From assembly GCF_009734405.1 (NCBI RefSeq), contig NZ_CP046453.1, positions 1,240,001 through 1,304,000 on the forward strand: a stretch of 64,000 bases of DNA, read 5' to 3'. Under the pieces are notes generated by a model. That model worked only from the letters and a program-made list of their open reading frames with translations, was not told the origin of the DNA and did no database searches. Position 1 is the first letter of the stretch. Every line of letters begins with the position of its first letter. This stretch comes from Corynebacterium comes. Its GTDB lineage: Bacteria; Actinomycetota; Actinomycetes; Mycobacteriales; Mycobacteriaceae. Both the position numbers and the translations under genes were made by a program. Positions 27,647 through 37,997 of the stretch are shown here, in pieces.

Positions 27647-29578
27647 TCAGGCGTTAACGTCACCTTCAACGTCGGCCGACCCGCGGGCAGGGTGCCGGCC
27701 ATCCTGCTGCTCATCGGGGTGGGTATCACCGTCTCCTGCGCCTGAGGGGCGACGCCGCGTCCGCAGCGCGGCGATCGCCAGCAGCGCCACGCCGGAGACG
27801 AGGAACGCCATGGCCCGGGGCAGACCTTCGAGCGTGCCCAGGTCGAACACGACCAGCTTGACCACACCCGCGATCGCCAGCACCACGCCCGCGCCCAGGG
27901 AAGCCCGGTCGGACATACCCCGGGCCGCGAGCAGGATCCAGGCCGCCAGCACCATCCACAGGATGCTCACCAGCGCGTGGCCGGTGAGGTAACCCAGCCA
28001 CATTCCGGTGTTACCGCCGATGATGTTGCCCAACCAGGTGGCCGCAGTGACGACGGTGACCATCGACAGGTGCAGCGCCGCCACGGCGAACACCACCTGC
28101 GCCCACACCGGGAATCCGGCGAGCGCCCGACGACGTGCCAGGGCCACACCGAGGAACACCGCGATGAGCAGTGCCTGCACCAGGGCGACGTGGTCGATCA
28201 GCCACACCGGCGACTTGCCCAGGACGTTGCGGGACAGGTGCATGGTGACCACCAGGGCCGCTGCGAGCCAGAAGGCCCACGGCCATACGCTGGTCTCCTT
28301 CCGGCGCTCCAGCCACAGGATGGTGAGCACGGCTGCCGCGAAGAAGACGGCGGTGACGATGGTGGCGTCGATGAGCGCGCCCGCGCCCAGGGGCGGGGTG
28401 AGCCACCAGACGAGGACGAAGGCGACTGCGGTGGCGCAGACGCCGACCATGCCCAGCAGGTCCTTGTGCAGGTAGCCGATCGCCGCCAGGCCGACCGCCG
28501 TGGGGACGAGCAGCCAGATCGCCCACGTGTCATTGGCCGCGGGGGCAGCCAGGCCCAGCAGCGCCAGTGGGGTGACGATGCCGCTGAGAAGATTGACGTT
28601 GCGGTCACCCTTCGGGAACCGCAGGGTCATCGCGGCGAAAGCCAGCGCGGAAACCATGCCGACCAGTGCGATGGTGAGGTTGACCGACCTCGGGGTGGAG
28701 AAGACCACGTGGACCACGTCGTTGAGCAGCCACGCCTGGAGGAGGACGGCCACCGCGGCGGTGACCAGACGGACCTCCGGGTGTTTCCGCCCCCGGGTGA
28801 CCGCCAGCAACGTCAGCGGCAGGAGGGTCACCAGCCAGGTGACCGGCTCGCGGAAGTCATAGAAGACGGTGGCCACCGGCAGGATCGACAGTCCCATCGA
28901 CACCGCGACGGGTGAGAGCCGGCGGATGACGGAGATCGCCAGGAACACCAGCCACACCGCCATGAGCACCAGCGCTCCGAGCCAGGCCGGCCACCACTCC
29001 AACTCCTGGACCAGGGCGTAGATGATCGTCGCCGACACCAGCCAGGAGGTGACGACCAGTGCGGTCACCCCGGCCACCATGCCGGCGGTGTCGCGGTCTG
29101 TTGCCTTGTGGCGGTAGCTGTCGAGCCACAGGCCGGCCCCCAGCAGCGCCACCGCCAGCAGGACCGAGAGCAGCACCCGTCCCAGGGGGCCGAGCAGCCC
29201 GGCCTGGATGGCCAGCGTCACCGCGAGGGCGACGCCCGCGACGGTGATCAGCGAACCCACCACCGCAATGGCCCGGATGACCTTCGTCTCCGTGGGCACC
29301 GGTGGTTTCGCGGGCTTGGGGGGCTTCGCGGGTGGGATCGGCGACCGATCGGCGCGGTGCCCGAACCTGAGGAAAGGATCACGGGTGAACGCCGGTGCCG
29401 GGGCGGGCGTGACGGTTGGGGCGGGCACGGGAGTGTCGGGGATGGACGTCCCCGCCTGCCGCGTGAGGACGGCGTCGAGGGAGCGGCGGGCGTCGGCAAT
29501 CGCTGCTTCGGCGGCCTCGAGACGCCGCAGCGTGAGGCGCAGCTCCAGGGCATCACGGGGATCAGTGGTCATAACCAC
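27647..29578 (-). CDS. Large polytopic membrane protein, DUF2339-like
   Basis: A protein of about 643 residues with a short soluble N-terminus (a helix of EAAEAAIADARRSL type, then a Pro/Ala-rich linker) and about 18-20 hydrophobic segments filling residues 105-620. This architecture matches DUF2339 membrane proteins; no function is known. The start may be ATG 29572 (MTTDPRDALE) rather than 29578. A Gly/Asp-rich hydrophilic tail ends the protein. Confidence 0.7.
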   Translation of the reverse strand: MVMTTDPRDALELRLTLRRLEAAEAAIADARRSLDAVLTRQAGTSIPDTPVPAPTVTPAPAPAFTRDPFLRFGHRADRSPIPPAKPPKPAKPPVPTETKVIRAIAVVGSLITVAGVALAVTLAIQAGLLGPLGRVLLSVLLAVALLGAGLWLDSYRHKATDRDTAGMVAGVTALVVTSWLVSATIIYALVQELEWWPAWLGALVLMAVWLVFLAISVIRRLSPVAVSMGLSILPVATVFYDFREPVTWLVTLLPLTLLAVTRGRKHPEVRLVTAAVAVLLQAWLLNDVVHVVFSTPRSVNLTIALVGMVSALAFAAMTLRFPKGDRNVNLLSGIVTPLALLGLAAPAANDTWAIWLLVPTAVGLAAIGYLHKDLLGMVGVCATAVAFVLVWWLTPPLGAGALIDATIVTAVFFAAAVLTILWLERRKETSVWPWAFWLAAALVVTMHLSRNVLGKSPVWLIDHVALVQALLIAVFLGVALARRRALAGFPVWAQVVFAVAALHLSMVTVVTAATWLGNIIGGNTGMWLGYLTGHALVSILWMVLAAWILLAARGMSDRASLGAGVVLAIAGVVKLVVFDLGTLEGLPRAMAFLVSGVALLAIAALRTRRRPSGAGDGDTHPDEQQDGRHPARGSADVEGDVNA

Positions 29579-29650
29579 AGAGTAGGCCCGTCAGGTGTGC
29601 GGGAGAAGTGTTTAGGATGAGGAGGCCGAAGAGAGCACCCAGGAGGATTC

Positions 29651-30235
29651 ATGACCCCGCAGAACCCGGAGACCTCGTCGTTCCCGGCGCAACCGGAGTA
29701 CCACCCGGGGGCTCAGCCGCCGCAAAGTCAACGGTCGGGGTTGGCGCTGCTGTTGTTGGCGCTGCTCGTGCTGGGAGCGGTGGTGCTGGGGGTGTGGATG
29801 TACAACGCCCTCCTGCGGGGAGAACCGCAGCAGGAGGCGCAGGTGGAAAGGTCGACGGTGCCGGTCACCACGACATCCGCAGTACCGGTGACAACGGTGA
29901 CTTCGACTGTGGCACCCACAACGACCTCGACCGTGTCGACGGCGCCGCCGGAGCCCGCATACAGGGCACCCGACTCTGCGGTGCAGTGCGCGGCGAACGT
30001 CAACTGGCGGATCTTCCGGGCCAACGACCAGACCAGCTGCGGTCTGGCGGAGGCCGTGGCGGTGGAGATGGCCGCCTACTCCGGCGAGCGGGGCAGCGCG
30101 CTGATCACGGCGCGCAGTCCGGTGACCGGGCAGAACTACGAGATGGCCTGTACCGGACAGGGCGGGAACTCCTTCGTGTGCGAGGGTGGCGACAAAGCCG
30201 TGGTCGTCCTGGAGGCTCGATCGGTGCGTGATTGA
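29651..30235 (+). CDS. Membrane-anchored exported protein, unknown function
   Basis: A 194-residue protein with a Pro/Gln-rich cytoplasmic N-terminus, one membrane span (about 30-50, LALLLLALLVLGAVVLGVW), a long Thr/Val/Ser-rich linker and a small extracellular domain (about 108-194) with three cysteines, in VQCAANVNWRIF, TSCGLAEAV and a later CTGQGGNSFVC pair. It resembles other actinobacterial proteins of the same layout, but I cannot assign a family. AGGAGG lies 4-5 bases before the ATG. It overlaps no neighbour and the next lipoprotein gene follows closely on the same strand. Confidence 0.7.
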   Translation: MTPQNPETSSFPAQPEYHPGAQPPQSQRSGLALLLLALLVLGAVVLGVWMYNALLRGEPQQEAQVERSTVPVTTTSAVPVTTVTSTVAPTTTSTVSTAPPEPAYRAPDSAVQCAANVNWRIFRANDQTSCGLAEAVAVEMAAYSGERGSALITARSPVTGQNYEMACTGQGGNSFVCEGGDKAVVVLEARSVRD

Positions 30236-30270
30236 GGGTGCCGGAACCCGGCGGGGTATGGTTTCCGCTT

Positions 30271-31077
30271 GTGAATAGGTGGTCTCGGGGCCTGGCTACG
30301 GCCCTGGCAGGAGCGGTTCTGCTGGTGGGATGTGCGGCGGACGTTGATGAGCCCGCGGCACGGGTGGCCAACGTCGCGCCCGTGGCGGAAAACGGCTACC
30401 TCGGCCCGGAGGAGCTGCGCCAGGAACTGCGGGCGTTGATCCGCGACGTCAACGACGAACACGGCGGACGCATCGGTATCGCGGTGGCCACCGGTGAGGG
30501 GGTGGTCCATTCGGGTTTGTCGGGCAATTCCTGGGCGTGGTCGACGATCAAGGTGCCCGTGGCGATGGCGGCTGATGATCGGGGACTGGCCACCGAGGAG
30601 CTCATCGAGGCGTCCATCTCCTCCTCGGACAATGACGCCGCCTACCAGCTCTCGGTGCTGATCGACGGCGACTACGGCAATCTCCGCCACGCGCCCACGC
30701 TCGCCGACCCGCCCGGGGAGACGAAGTGGCGTCTCGCCGATCAGGCCCAGTTCGCGGTTCTGCTGCCCTGCACGGATACCGCGGGGACCACGTACGGGGC
30801 GATGGGGGAGATCGTCGAATGGCAGCAGTTCGGGCTCGCGAACATCCCTGGCGCGCACTTCAAGGGTGGTTGGGGCTATGACACCGACACCGTTTACACC
30901 CTGCGCCAGTTCGGCACTGCGGATGTGGACGACGGGGTGGTCGGACTGGCCATCATCTCCCATCCCGACGACGGCTCCCATGCCAGCGCCGAGGAGATCC
31001 TCGACGAGGTCGGCAGCAGGCTGAAAGAGCTTCTCGACGCCCATTCCATCGGCCCGGCCGCCACCTGCCCCGGGTGA
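30271..31077 (+). CDS. Serine beta-lactamase-like lipoprotein
   Basis: A 268-residue exported lipoprotein starting at GTG 30271: signal peptide VNRWSRGLATALAGAVLLVG and lipobox LVGC. The mature part keeps the three active-site elements of class A beta-lactamases and penicillin-binding proteins: S-x-x-K in WSTIKVPVA, S-D-N in SSSDNDAA and a K-G-G in FKGGWGYD in place of the usual KTG. Possible roles are beta-lactam hydrolysis, peptidoglycan modification or a non-catalytic binding protein; the surrounding motifs are not enough to decide. Confidence 0.75.
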   Translation: MNRWSRGLATALAGAVLLVGCAADVDEPAARVANVAPVAENGYLGPEELRQELRALIRDVNDEHGGRIGIAVATGEGVVHSGLSGNSWAWSTIKVPVAMAADDRGLATEELIEASISSSDNDAAYQLSVLIDGDYGNLRHAPTLADPPGETKWRLADQAQFAVLLPCTDTAGTTYGAMGEIVEWQQFGLANIPGAHFKGGWGYDTDTVYTLRQFGTADVDDGVVGLAIISHPDDGSHASAEEILDEVGSRLKELLDAHSIGPAATCPG

Positions 31078-31102
31078 TTTGGTGTCCGCATGTGGCGTCT
31101 GT

Positions 31103-31363
31103 TAGGGTTATCGGCACTACCACCCGCGCGCCTTCTCCAGGGGCTCGGGCCACAAGCGGAGATCATCCCACCTCATGCCGCCGGTTCAGCCGGTTGGATA
31201 CAGGTCAAGAGTAGGGCAGCAGGTCTTTCATGGCCCGCGTGTCCTATTTGTGCGAGATCTCCCGCCGTCGGTTCATCCGGCAGGCGGGATTTTGTCGTGG
31301 GGGAGAGGTCCTTGCAGGTGGCGCGGTATGTATCACGTATCCAGCTACTTTGAGGAGTCACAC
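31103..31363 (+). promoter_or_regulatory. infC leader with terminator-like attenuator
   Basis: TAGGGT (31103-31108) is a plausible -10 box, giving a leader of about 250 bases before infC. Inside it, CCCGCC (31261-31266) pairs with GGCGGG (31283-31288) and the inner GTCGG pairs with CCGGC around a TTCAT loop; ATTTTG follows directly. This is an intrinsic-terminator shape placed inside the leader, as expected for attenuation of a translation-factor operon. GAGGAG lies just before the ATC start. Confidence 0.5.
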
Positions 31364-31885
31364 ATCAGCGCTGAAGCTCGCATTAATGAGCGTATCCGAG
31401 TTCCCGAGGTCCGCCTTGTCGGCCCAGGCGGTGAGCAGGTGGGAATCGTCCGTACGGATGATGCCCGCAAGCTCGCATACGAGGCAGATCTCGACCTGGT
31501 TGAGGTCGCCCCGGAAGCTAAGCCGCCGGTCGCCAAGATCATGGACTACGGAAAGTTCAAGTACGAGCAGGCCCAGAAGGCCCGCGAGTCTCGCAAGAAC
31601 CAGCAGCAGACTGTGGTCAAGGAGCAGAAGTTCCGCCCCAAGATCGACATTCATGACTACGAGACCAAAAAGGGCAACGTGATCCGCTTCCTGGAGAAGG
31701 GGTCCAAGGTCAAGGTGACCATCATGTTCCGCGGTCGCGAGCAGTCCCGACCGGAGCTGGGTTACCGGCTCCTGGAGCGACTGGCCTCCGAAGTCGCTGA
31801 GTACGGTGTCGTCGAGACCCGCGCGAAGCAGGACGGCCGCAACATGACCATGGTCCTGGGGCCTGTCCGCAAGGGCAAGAAGTAG
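31364..31885 (+). CDS. infC: Translation initiation factor IF-3
   Basis: Binds the 30S subunit and checks start codon and initiator tRNA. 173 residues from ATC 31364, beginning [17 protein letters not shown] as in related actinobacteria, and containing the family's [16 protein letters not shown] and [15 protein letters not shown] segments. I chose the non-standard ATC because GAGGAG lies 6 bases upstream and because homologous proteins begin here. The alternative is ATG 31328, which adds 12 residues without known homology and has a weaker AGGTGG site. Rare ATT/ATC starts in infC are known to allow IF-3 to repress itself. Confidence 0.9.
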   Translation: MSAEARINERIRVPEVRLVGPGGEQVGIVRTDDARKLAYEADLDLVEVAPEAKPPVAKIMDYGKFKYEQAQKARESRKNQQQTVVKEQKFRPKIDIHDYETKKGNVIRFLEKGSKVKVTIMFRGREQSRPELGYRLLERLASEVAEYGVVETRAKQDGRNMTMVLGPVRKGKK

Positions 31886-31919
31886 AAACCGTCAACCGGG
31901 ATTTAAGGACTTAATTCTC

Positions 31920-32114
31920 ATGAAGCAGAAGACCCACAAGGGCACCGCCAAGCGCATTAAGATCACCGGGTCCGGCAAGTTGCGTCGCGAGCAGGCCGGC
32001 CGTCGCCACCTCCTCGAGGGCAAGGCCTCCACCCGCACCCGTCGCCTGAAGGGCACCGTCGACGTGGCCCCGGCCGACGTCAAGCGCATGAAGCGCCTCC
32101 TCGGCAAGGCCTGA
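31920..32114 (+). CDS. rpmI: Ribosomal protein bL35
   Basis: A 64-residue basic protein of the large ribosomal subunit. It begins MKQKTHKGTAKRIKITG and has the family's LRREQAGRRHLL core. It lies between infC and rplT, the normal operon order, and is probably co-transcribed with both. Confidence 0.97.
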   Translation: MKQKTHKGTAKRIKITGSGKLRREQAGRRHLLEGKASTRTRRLKGTVDVAPADVKRMKRLLGKA

Positions 32115-32167
32115 TTCAGGCCGCCTGAAACCCCCACACATCTCAAAGCAGTTAAGGAAGTAACAAC

Positions 32168-32554
32168 GTGGCACGTGTCAAGCGGTCCGTCAATGCCAAG
32201 AAGAAGCGTCGCGCAATTCTGAAGTCCGCCAAGGGCTACCGCGGCCAGCGCTCCCGCCTTTACCGTAAGGCCAAGGAGCAGTGGCTGCACTCCATGACCT
32301 ACGCCTACCGCGATCGTCGCGCGCGTAAGTCCGAGTTCCGCAAGCTGTGGATCCAGCGCATCAACGCTGGCGCCCGCATGAACGACATCACCTACAACCG
32401 TCTCATCCACGGCCTGCGCCTGGCTGAGATCGATGTCGACCGTAAGATCCTCGCCGAGCTCGCCGTCAGCGACTTCGCCGCTTTCTCCGTACTGTGCGAG
32501 GCCGCCAAGGCAGCCCTGCCGGAGGATGTCAACGCTCCGCGGGTCGCCGCTTAA
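32168..32554 (+). CDS. rplT: Ribosomal protein bL20
   Basis: A 128-residue 23S-binding protein needed early in 50S assembly. It starts at GTG 32168 with [18 protein letters not shown] and contains [18 protein letters not shown] and [12 protein letters not shown], all family hallmarks. AAGGAAG lies upstream. Last gene of the infC operon, followed by a strong terminator. Confidence 0.97.
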   Translation: MARVKRSVNAKKKRRAILKSAKGYRGQRSRLYRKAKEQWLHSMTYAYRDRRARKSEFRKLWIQRINAGARMNDITYNRLIHGLRLAEIDVDRKILAELAVSDFAAFSVLCEAAKAALPEDVNAPRVAA

Positions 32555-32574
32555 GTTCCGGCCCTGTCAGTCAC

Positions 32575-32621
32575 GGCCCCTGCCTGTGTCCCCCAACGGG
32601 GACATGGGCAGGGGCCTTCGT
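32575..32621 (+). terminator. Terminator of the infC-rpmI-rplT operon
   Basis: GGCCCCTGCC (32575-32584) pairs perfectly with GGCAGGGGCC (32607-32616), with further inner pairing of GTCCCC and GGGGAC, then TTCG. Confidence 0.8.
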
Positions 32622-32728
32622 GATGCCGGAGCACAGTAGTTCGAAAACCGACACCGTGTGTCGTGCCCTGAGGTTAGAGTCAGGACATTCCGCGGGCGCC
32701 GCCCCAGCCAATCACCAGGAGATCCGCC

Positions 32729-33130
32729 ATGTCCATGCCTTTCGACCAGAACCAGTACGGCCATCAGGGCCACTACGACAAGGACGGTCTGCCTGTCGCT
32801 CCTCCGACCTACCTGGGCGAGCAGCGTCCCGCCCCGCACACACCGATGTATGTCGCCCTTCCGCAGGTGGCCCAGCAGAAGTCCTGGGTGGTGGCGGTGC
32901 TGCTGGCCTTCTTCCTGGGCACCCTGGGCGTGCACAACTTCTACCTCGGCAACACCGGCCGGGGAGTGGCCCAGCTTTCCCTGACGGTACTGGGATGGGT
33001 GACCGCCATCATCATCATCGGCTTCTTCTTCCTGGCCATCGTCGGACTGTGGGCTCTCATCGACTTCGTCCTCATCCTCCTGCGTTCCGGTTCGATGAGC
33101 ACGGACTCCCGCGGAGTGCCGCTGAACTGA
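32729..33130 (+). CDS. TM2 domain membrane protein
   Basis: A 133-residue protein with a Gln/Tyr/Pro-rich cytoplasmic N-terminus and a TM2 domain (about 50-115): VVAVLLAFFLGTLGVHNFYLGNT, then GVAQLSLTVLGWVTAI. The G-x-HNFYLG turn between two membrane helices is the family signature. Function unknown. AGGAG lies 7 bases before the ATG. Confidence 0.85.
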   Translation: MSMPFDQNQYGHQGHYDKDGLPVAPPTYLGEQRPAPHTPMYVALPQVAQQKSWVVAVLLAFFLGTLGVHNFYLGNTGRGVAQLSLTVLGWVTAIIIIGFFFLAIVGLWALIDFVLILLRSGSMSTDSRGVPLN

Positions 33131-33188
33131 TCGCCGGGCCTCAACCGGAGCGACGCGATCGGGGTCGTGCAGCGATCCTTTCTCCCGA

Positions 33189-33222
33189 CCCCCCGTCACC
33201 GTTGTGGTGGCGGGGGGTTTCG
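33189..33222 (+). terminator. Terminator after the TM2 gene
   Basis: CCCCCCGTCACC (33189-33200) pairs with GGTGGCGGGGGG (33206-33217), one mismatch, followed by TTTCG. Confidence 0.7.
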
Positions 33223-33388
33223 TCGTCGGCTCCGTCCTGTGGGGTCGAGCGGTCTCGGCAACACGCCGACTTCACCACCATGACTTCACTGCTCCACACC
33301 CCGAAATCACGGTGCTGTCCGGTGATGCGATGTCGGGGAGAAAGGGCACGCGCCGAGGCATACGCAGGTCACTGCTAGCGTTAGGCCC

Positions 33389-34207
33389 ATGACTCTGGAT
33401 TTCTCGGACCCTTTCACCGAACGCACACCCCGTATCGTCGAGGCCGCCAAACTGCACCGTCCGGCGGCGCGGAAGAAGGCCAACCGGTTCATCGTGGAGG
33501 GGGAGAACGCGGTGGAGGCCGCAGTGGCCACCGGCGCGGCACGCGACGTGTTCGTCACCGAGCAGGCCGCGGCGCGGTACGCGGAAATCCTCATCACCTG
33601 CGGCCACATGGGGGTCTACGTCCACCCCATCACCGACAAGGCGGCGAAGTCGCTCTCAGACACCGTGACCACCACGGGACTGTTCGCCGTGTGCGAGCCG
33701 GTGCTGTGGACGGCCGGCAAGGCGCTGCGGGGTCGACCGAAGCTGGTGTCGGTGCCGGTGGAGACATCGGAGCCGGGCAACGCCGGCATGCTCATCCGGG
33801 TGTCCGACGCGATGGGGGCGGACGCCGTGATCTTCGCCGGCGAGTCGGTGGACCCGCAGTCGAGCAAGGCCGCGCGTGCCTCCGCCGGGTCGCTCTTCCA
33901 CCTGCCGGTCGCCAGGCACCCCAACGTCAAGGACGTCCTCGGCCAGCTGCGGGCAGCCGGCCTGCAGATCCTGGCCACCTCGGCCGACGGTGAGGTGGAG
34001 CTGGAAGAGGCAGGGGAACTGCTGGCGAAGCCCACCGCGTGGCTGTTCGGCAACGAGGCCCACGGGTTGGGGAAGGACCTGCTGGCGCAGGCGGATCACC
34101 GCGTGCGCATTCCCATCCGCGGTCAGGCGGAGTCCCTCAACCTGGCCACGGCGGCGTCGATCTGCCTGTATGAGTCGGCCCAGGCCCAGGCGCGTGCCCG
34201 CAGCTGA
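33389..34207 (+). CDS. SpoU/TrmH-family RNA 2'-O-ribose methyltransferase
   Basis: A 272-residue methyltransferase with an N-terminal substrate-binding segment (RKKANRFIVEGENAVEAA) and a C-terminal SPOUT knot: motif 1 IRVSDAMGADAVIF, motif 2 LFGNEAHGLG and motif 3 ESLNLATAASICLYE. It is similar to TsnR/RlmB-like enzymes that modify 23S rRNA, placed as expected between rplT and pheS. The exact nucleotide is not predictable. TAGCGT (33376-33381) is 7 bases before the ATG, consistent with a leaderless transcript. Confidence 0.88.
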   Translation: MTLDFSDPFTERTPRIVEAAKLHRPAARKKANRFIVEGENAVEAAVATGAARDVFVTEQAAARYAEILITCGHMGVYVHPITDKAAKSLSDTVTTTGLFAVCEPVLWTAGKALRGRPKLVSVPVETSEPGNAGMLIRVSDAMGADAVIFAGESVDPQSSKAARASAGSLFHLPVARHPNVKDVLGQLRAAGLQILATSADGEVELEEAGELLAKPTAWLFGNEAHGLGKDLLAQADHRVRIPIRGQAESLNLATAASICLYESAQAQARARS

Positions 34208-34265
34208 CACGGGTATGCTGTACAGGTCTGAAATGTAGCGTCAACCAGAAGAAGGGTTCGGGTAA

Positions 34266-35318
<1,053 letters not shown>

Positions 35319-35351
35319 CCCCCAGTTCCTGCAAATCAAGGAGAATTCAGC

Positions 35352-37865
35352 ATGCTCATCGCACAGAACTGGGTGACCGGACTGCTGCGTCACGCAAACC
35401 CGGACTTCCGAGTCACGCCGGAGGAGCTCGACGCGGGCTACGTCCGCGTCGGTTTCGAGACGGAGGGTTACGAGTCCATCCCCGAGACCACCGGACCGCT
35501 GGTCATCGGTGTGGTCAAGGAGATCACGGAGCTCACGGAGTTCAAGAAGCCCATCCGCTACTGCCTGGTCGACGTAGGCGACGCCAACGGCACCGGCGAG
35601 CTGCAGGGCATCGTCTGCGGCGCCCGCAACTTCGTCGAGGGCGACACCGTCGTCGTGTCCCTGCCCGGCGCGGTCCTGCCGGGTGGTTTCGAGATCGCGG
35701 CACGTGAGACCTACGGCCACGTCTCCAACGGCATGATCTGTTCCGCCTCCGAACTGGGCTTCACGGATAAGCAGAACGCGGGCATCATCACCCTGGACCC
35801 GACCTCGGGCAGGCCCGGCGAGGACGCCCGTGAAATCCTCGGTCTGGGCGACACCGTCTTCGACGTCAACGTCACCCCGGACCGCGGTTACGCGTTGTCC
35901 GCCCGCGGCCTGGCCCGCGAGCTGGCCTCCGCCTTCGCCCTGGAGTACGCGGACGTCGCACAGGATCCGACCGTCGCCGGTCTCGACGTCTCCGCTGTCC
36001 CTGCCCCCGCCGCGGAGCTGCTGGACATCGATGTCCGCCCGGAGACGAAGACCGTCCGTTTCGGTCTGCGCAAGGTCACCGGCATCGATCCGGAGGTTGA
36101 GTCCCCGCTGTGGCTGCAGCGTGAGCTCATGCTCTCGGGCCAGCGTCCGGTCAACGCCGCCACGGACGTGACCAACTACCTCATGCTGCTGCTCGGCCAG
36201 CCGATGCACGCCTTCGACGCCGCCCGCATCACCGGTGGGCTGACCATCCGCAACGCCTCCGAGGGCGAGAAGTTCGAGACTCTCGACCACGTGGTGCGGG
36301 ACCTGGACGCCGAGGACGTCGTCATCTGCGACGGCACCGGCATCCAGTCCTTGGCCGGTGTCATGGGCGGCACCCTCTCGGAGATCGCCGACGACACCAC
36401 CGACGTCTACTTCGAGGCCGCCACCTGGGACCCGAAGACCGTGGCGCGCACCTCGCGCCGGCACAAGCTCAGCTCGGAGGCCTCCCGTCGTTTCGAACGC
36501 GGCGTCGACCCGGCGATCGTCGAGGTCGCCCTGGACATGGCGTGTGCCCTGCTCGTCGAGATCGCCGGCGGCGTCGTCAGCGCCGAGCGCACCATCGTCG
36601 GTGACGTCCCGGCCATGCCGACCATCACCATGAGCGTGAACCACCCCTCGGAGCTCGCCGGAGTCGAGTACACCCGCGAGACCGTGATCGCCCGTCTCGA
36701 GGAGGTCGGCTGCACGGTCGAGGTGTCCGAGTGCGGCGGCAAGCTCGAGGTCACCCCGCCGACCTGGCGTCCGGATCTGGGCATCCCCGCCGATCTGGTC
36801 GAGGAGGTCCTGCGTCTCGAGGGGCTGGAGGACATCCCGCTCGTCCTGCCGACCCCGGTGGGCGGCCGCGGCCTGTCCCCGGCGCAGCGCCGTCGCCGGG
36901 CCGTCGGTCACGCCCTCGCGTACAACGGCTACGCGGAGATTCTGCCCAGCCCCTTCATCAGCAACGACACCTTCGACGTCTGGGGTCTGGCCGCCGACGA
37001 CGAGCGTCGCAACGCGGTGAAGGTGCAGAACCCGCTCGAGTTCGACCGTGCGATCCTGGGCACGACCCTGCTGCCGACCATGCTCGATGCCGTGGTGCGC
37101 AACGTCGCCCGCGGGCGCAGGGATGTCGCCCTCTTCGGCCTCCAGCAGGTCTCCTTCGCCCGTGCGGAACGTTCCCCGATGCCGTCCGTCGCGTCCCGCC
37201 CGTCCGACGGGACCCTCACCGAGCTGGTCGAGTCCCTCCCGTACCAGCCGCTGCACGTGGCCACCGTGGCCACCGGCAACCTCGAGTACGAGGGCCCCTG
37301 GGGTCAGGGCCGCGCCTACACCTGGGCTGACGCCATCGAATCCGCCCGGGTGGTGGCCCGTGCCGCCGACGTGGAGCTGGACGTCGAGTCCGCCGGGGAA
37401 CTTCCGTGGCACCCGGGCCGCTGCGCCGCCCTGCTTATCGACGGCCGCGTCGTCGGCCACGCCGGCGAGCTCCATCCGCAGGTGCTCGAGGCACTCGGCC
37501 TGCCGGAGCGTACCTGCGCCATGGAGCTGGACCTGACGGCACTGCCGCTGAGGGAGAATTTCCCGGCACCGGTCCTGTCCAGCTACCCCGGACTGCACCA
37601 GGACATCGCGCTGGTCGTCGACGAGGACGTCCCGGCCGAGCAGGTCCGACGCATCGTCGAGGAAGGCGCCGGGCAGCTGCTGGAGGCGGTCGAGCTCTTC
37701 GACGTCTACCGCTCCGAACAGCTGGGTGAGGGCAGGAAGTCTCTCGCCTTCTCCCTGCTCTTCCGGGCGACCGACCGCACCCTGACCGACGAAGAGGCCA
37801 ACGAGCACCGCCTCGCGGCGGCCGAACTGGCACGGGAGCGCGTCGGCGCCCAGATGCGCGCCTAG
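35352..37865 (+). CDS. pheT: Phenylalanyl-tRNA synthetase beta subunit
   Basis: Structural and editing subunit of the same enzyme. 837 residues: N-terminal tRNA-binding fold (about 45-150, with CGARNFVEGD), B3/B4 editing domain, B5 domain (about 410-485), a pseudo-catalytic core, and the C-terminal anticodon-binding domain (SSYPGLHQDIALVVDEDV). AAGGAG precedes the ATG. A strong terminator follows. Confidence 0.97.
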   Translation: MLIAQNWVTGLLRHANPDFRVTPEELDAGYVRVGFETEGYESIPETTGPLVIGVVKEITELTEFKKPIRYCLVDVGDANGTGELQGIVCGARNFVEGDTVVVSLPGAVLPGGFEIAARETYGHVSNGMICSASELGFTDKQNAGIITLDPTSGRPGEDAREILGLGDTVFDVNVTPDRGYALSARGLARELASAFALEYADVAQDPTVAGLDVSAVPAPAAELLDIDVRPETKTVRFGLRKVTGIDPEVESPLWLQRELMLSGQRPVNAATDVTNYLMLLLGQPMHAFDAARITGGLTIRNASEGEKFETLDHVVRDLDAEDVVICDGTGIQSLAGVMGGTLSEIADDTTDVYFEAATWDPKTVARTSRRHKLSSEASRRFERGVDPAIVEVALDMACALLVEIAGGVVSAERTIVGDVPAMPTITMSVNHPSELAGVEYTRETVIARLEEVGCTVEVSECGGKLEVTPPTWRPDLGIPADLVEEVLRLEGLEDIPLVLPTPVGGRGLSPAQRRRRAVGHALAYNGYAEILPSPFISNDTFDVWGLAADDERRNAVKVQNPLEFDRAILGTTLLPTMLDAVVRNVARGRRDVALFGLQQVSFARAERSPMPSVASRPSDGTLTELVESLPYQPLHVATVATGNLEYEGPWGQGRAYTWADAIESARVVARAADVELDVESAGELPWHPGRCAALLIDGRVVGHAGELHPQVLEALGLPERTCAMELDLTALPLRENFPAPVLSSYPGLHQDIALVVDEDVPAEQVRRIVEEGAGQLLEAVELFDVYRSEQLGEGRKSLAFSLLFRATDRTLTDEEANEHRLAAAELARERVGAQMRA

Positions 37866-37886
37866 ACTGCGTCACTGGTCTCAGCG

Positions 37887-37923
37887 GCCCCCGGTTCCCC
37901 CGACGGAACCGGGGGCTCTCCGT
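37887..37923 (+). terminator. Terminator of pheST
   Basis: GCCCCCGGTTCC (37887-37898) pairs perfectly with GGAACCGGGGGC (37905-37916) around a CCCGAC loop, then TCTCCGTT. Confidence 0.85.
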
Positions 37924-37997
37924 TATGATTCGGGTCATAGTCCGGAGGCAGACCTCTGCGTCGGAGGATGAGGATCACCGGCAGGACAGAACTGTTC

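Noticed and set aside
28008..28475. Plus-strand frame inside the DUF2339-like membrane gene
   Set aside because: Shadow of the minus-strand membrane gene, whose hydrophobic segments are clearly the real product.
31230..31363. Leader peptide in front of infC starting at ATG 31230
   Set aside because: The frame runs on into infC in another phase, has no run of a single regulatory amino acid and no clear ribosome site.
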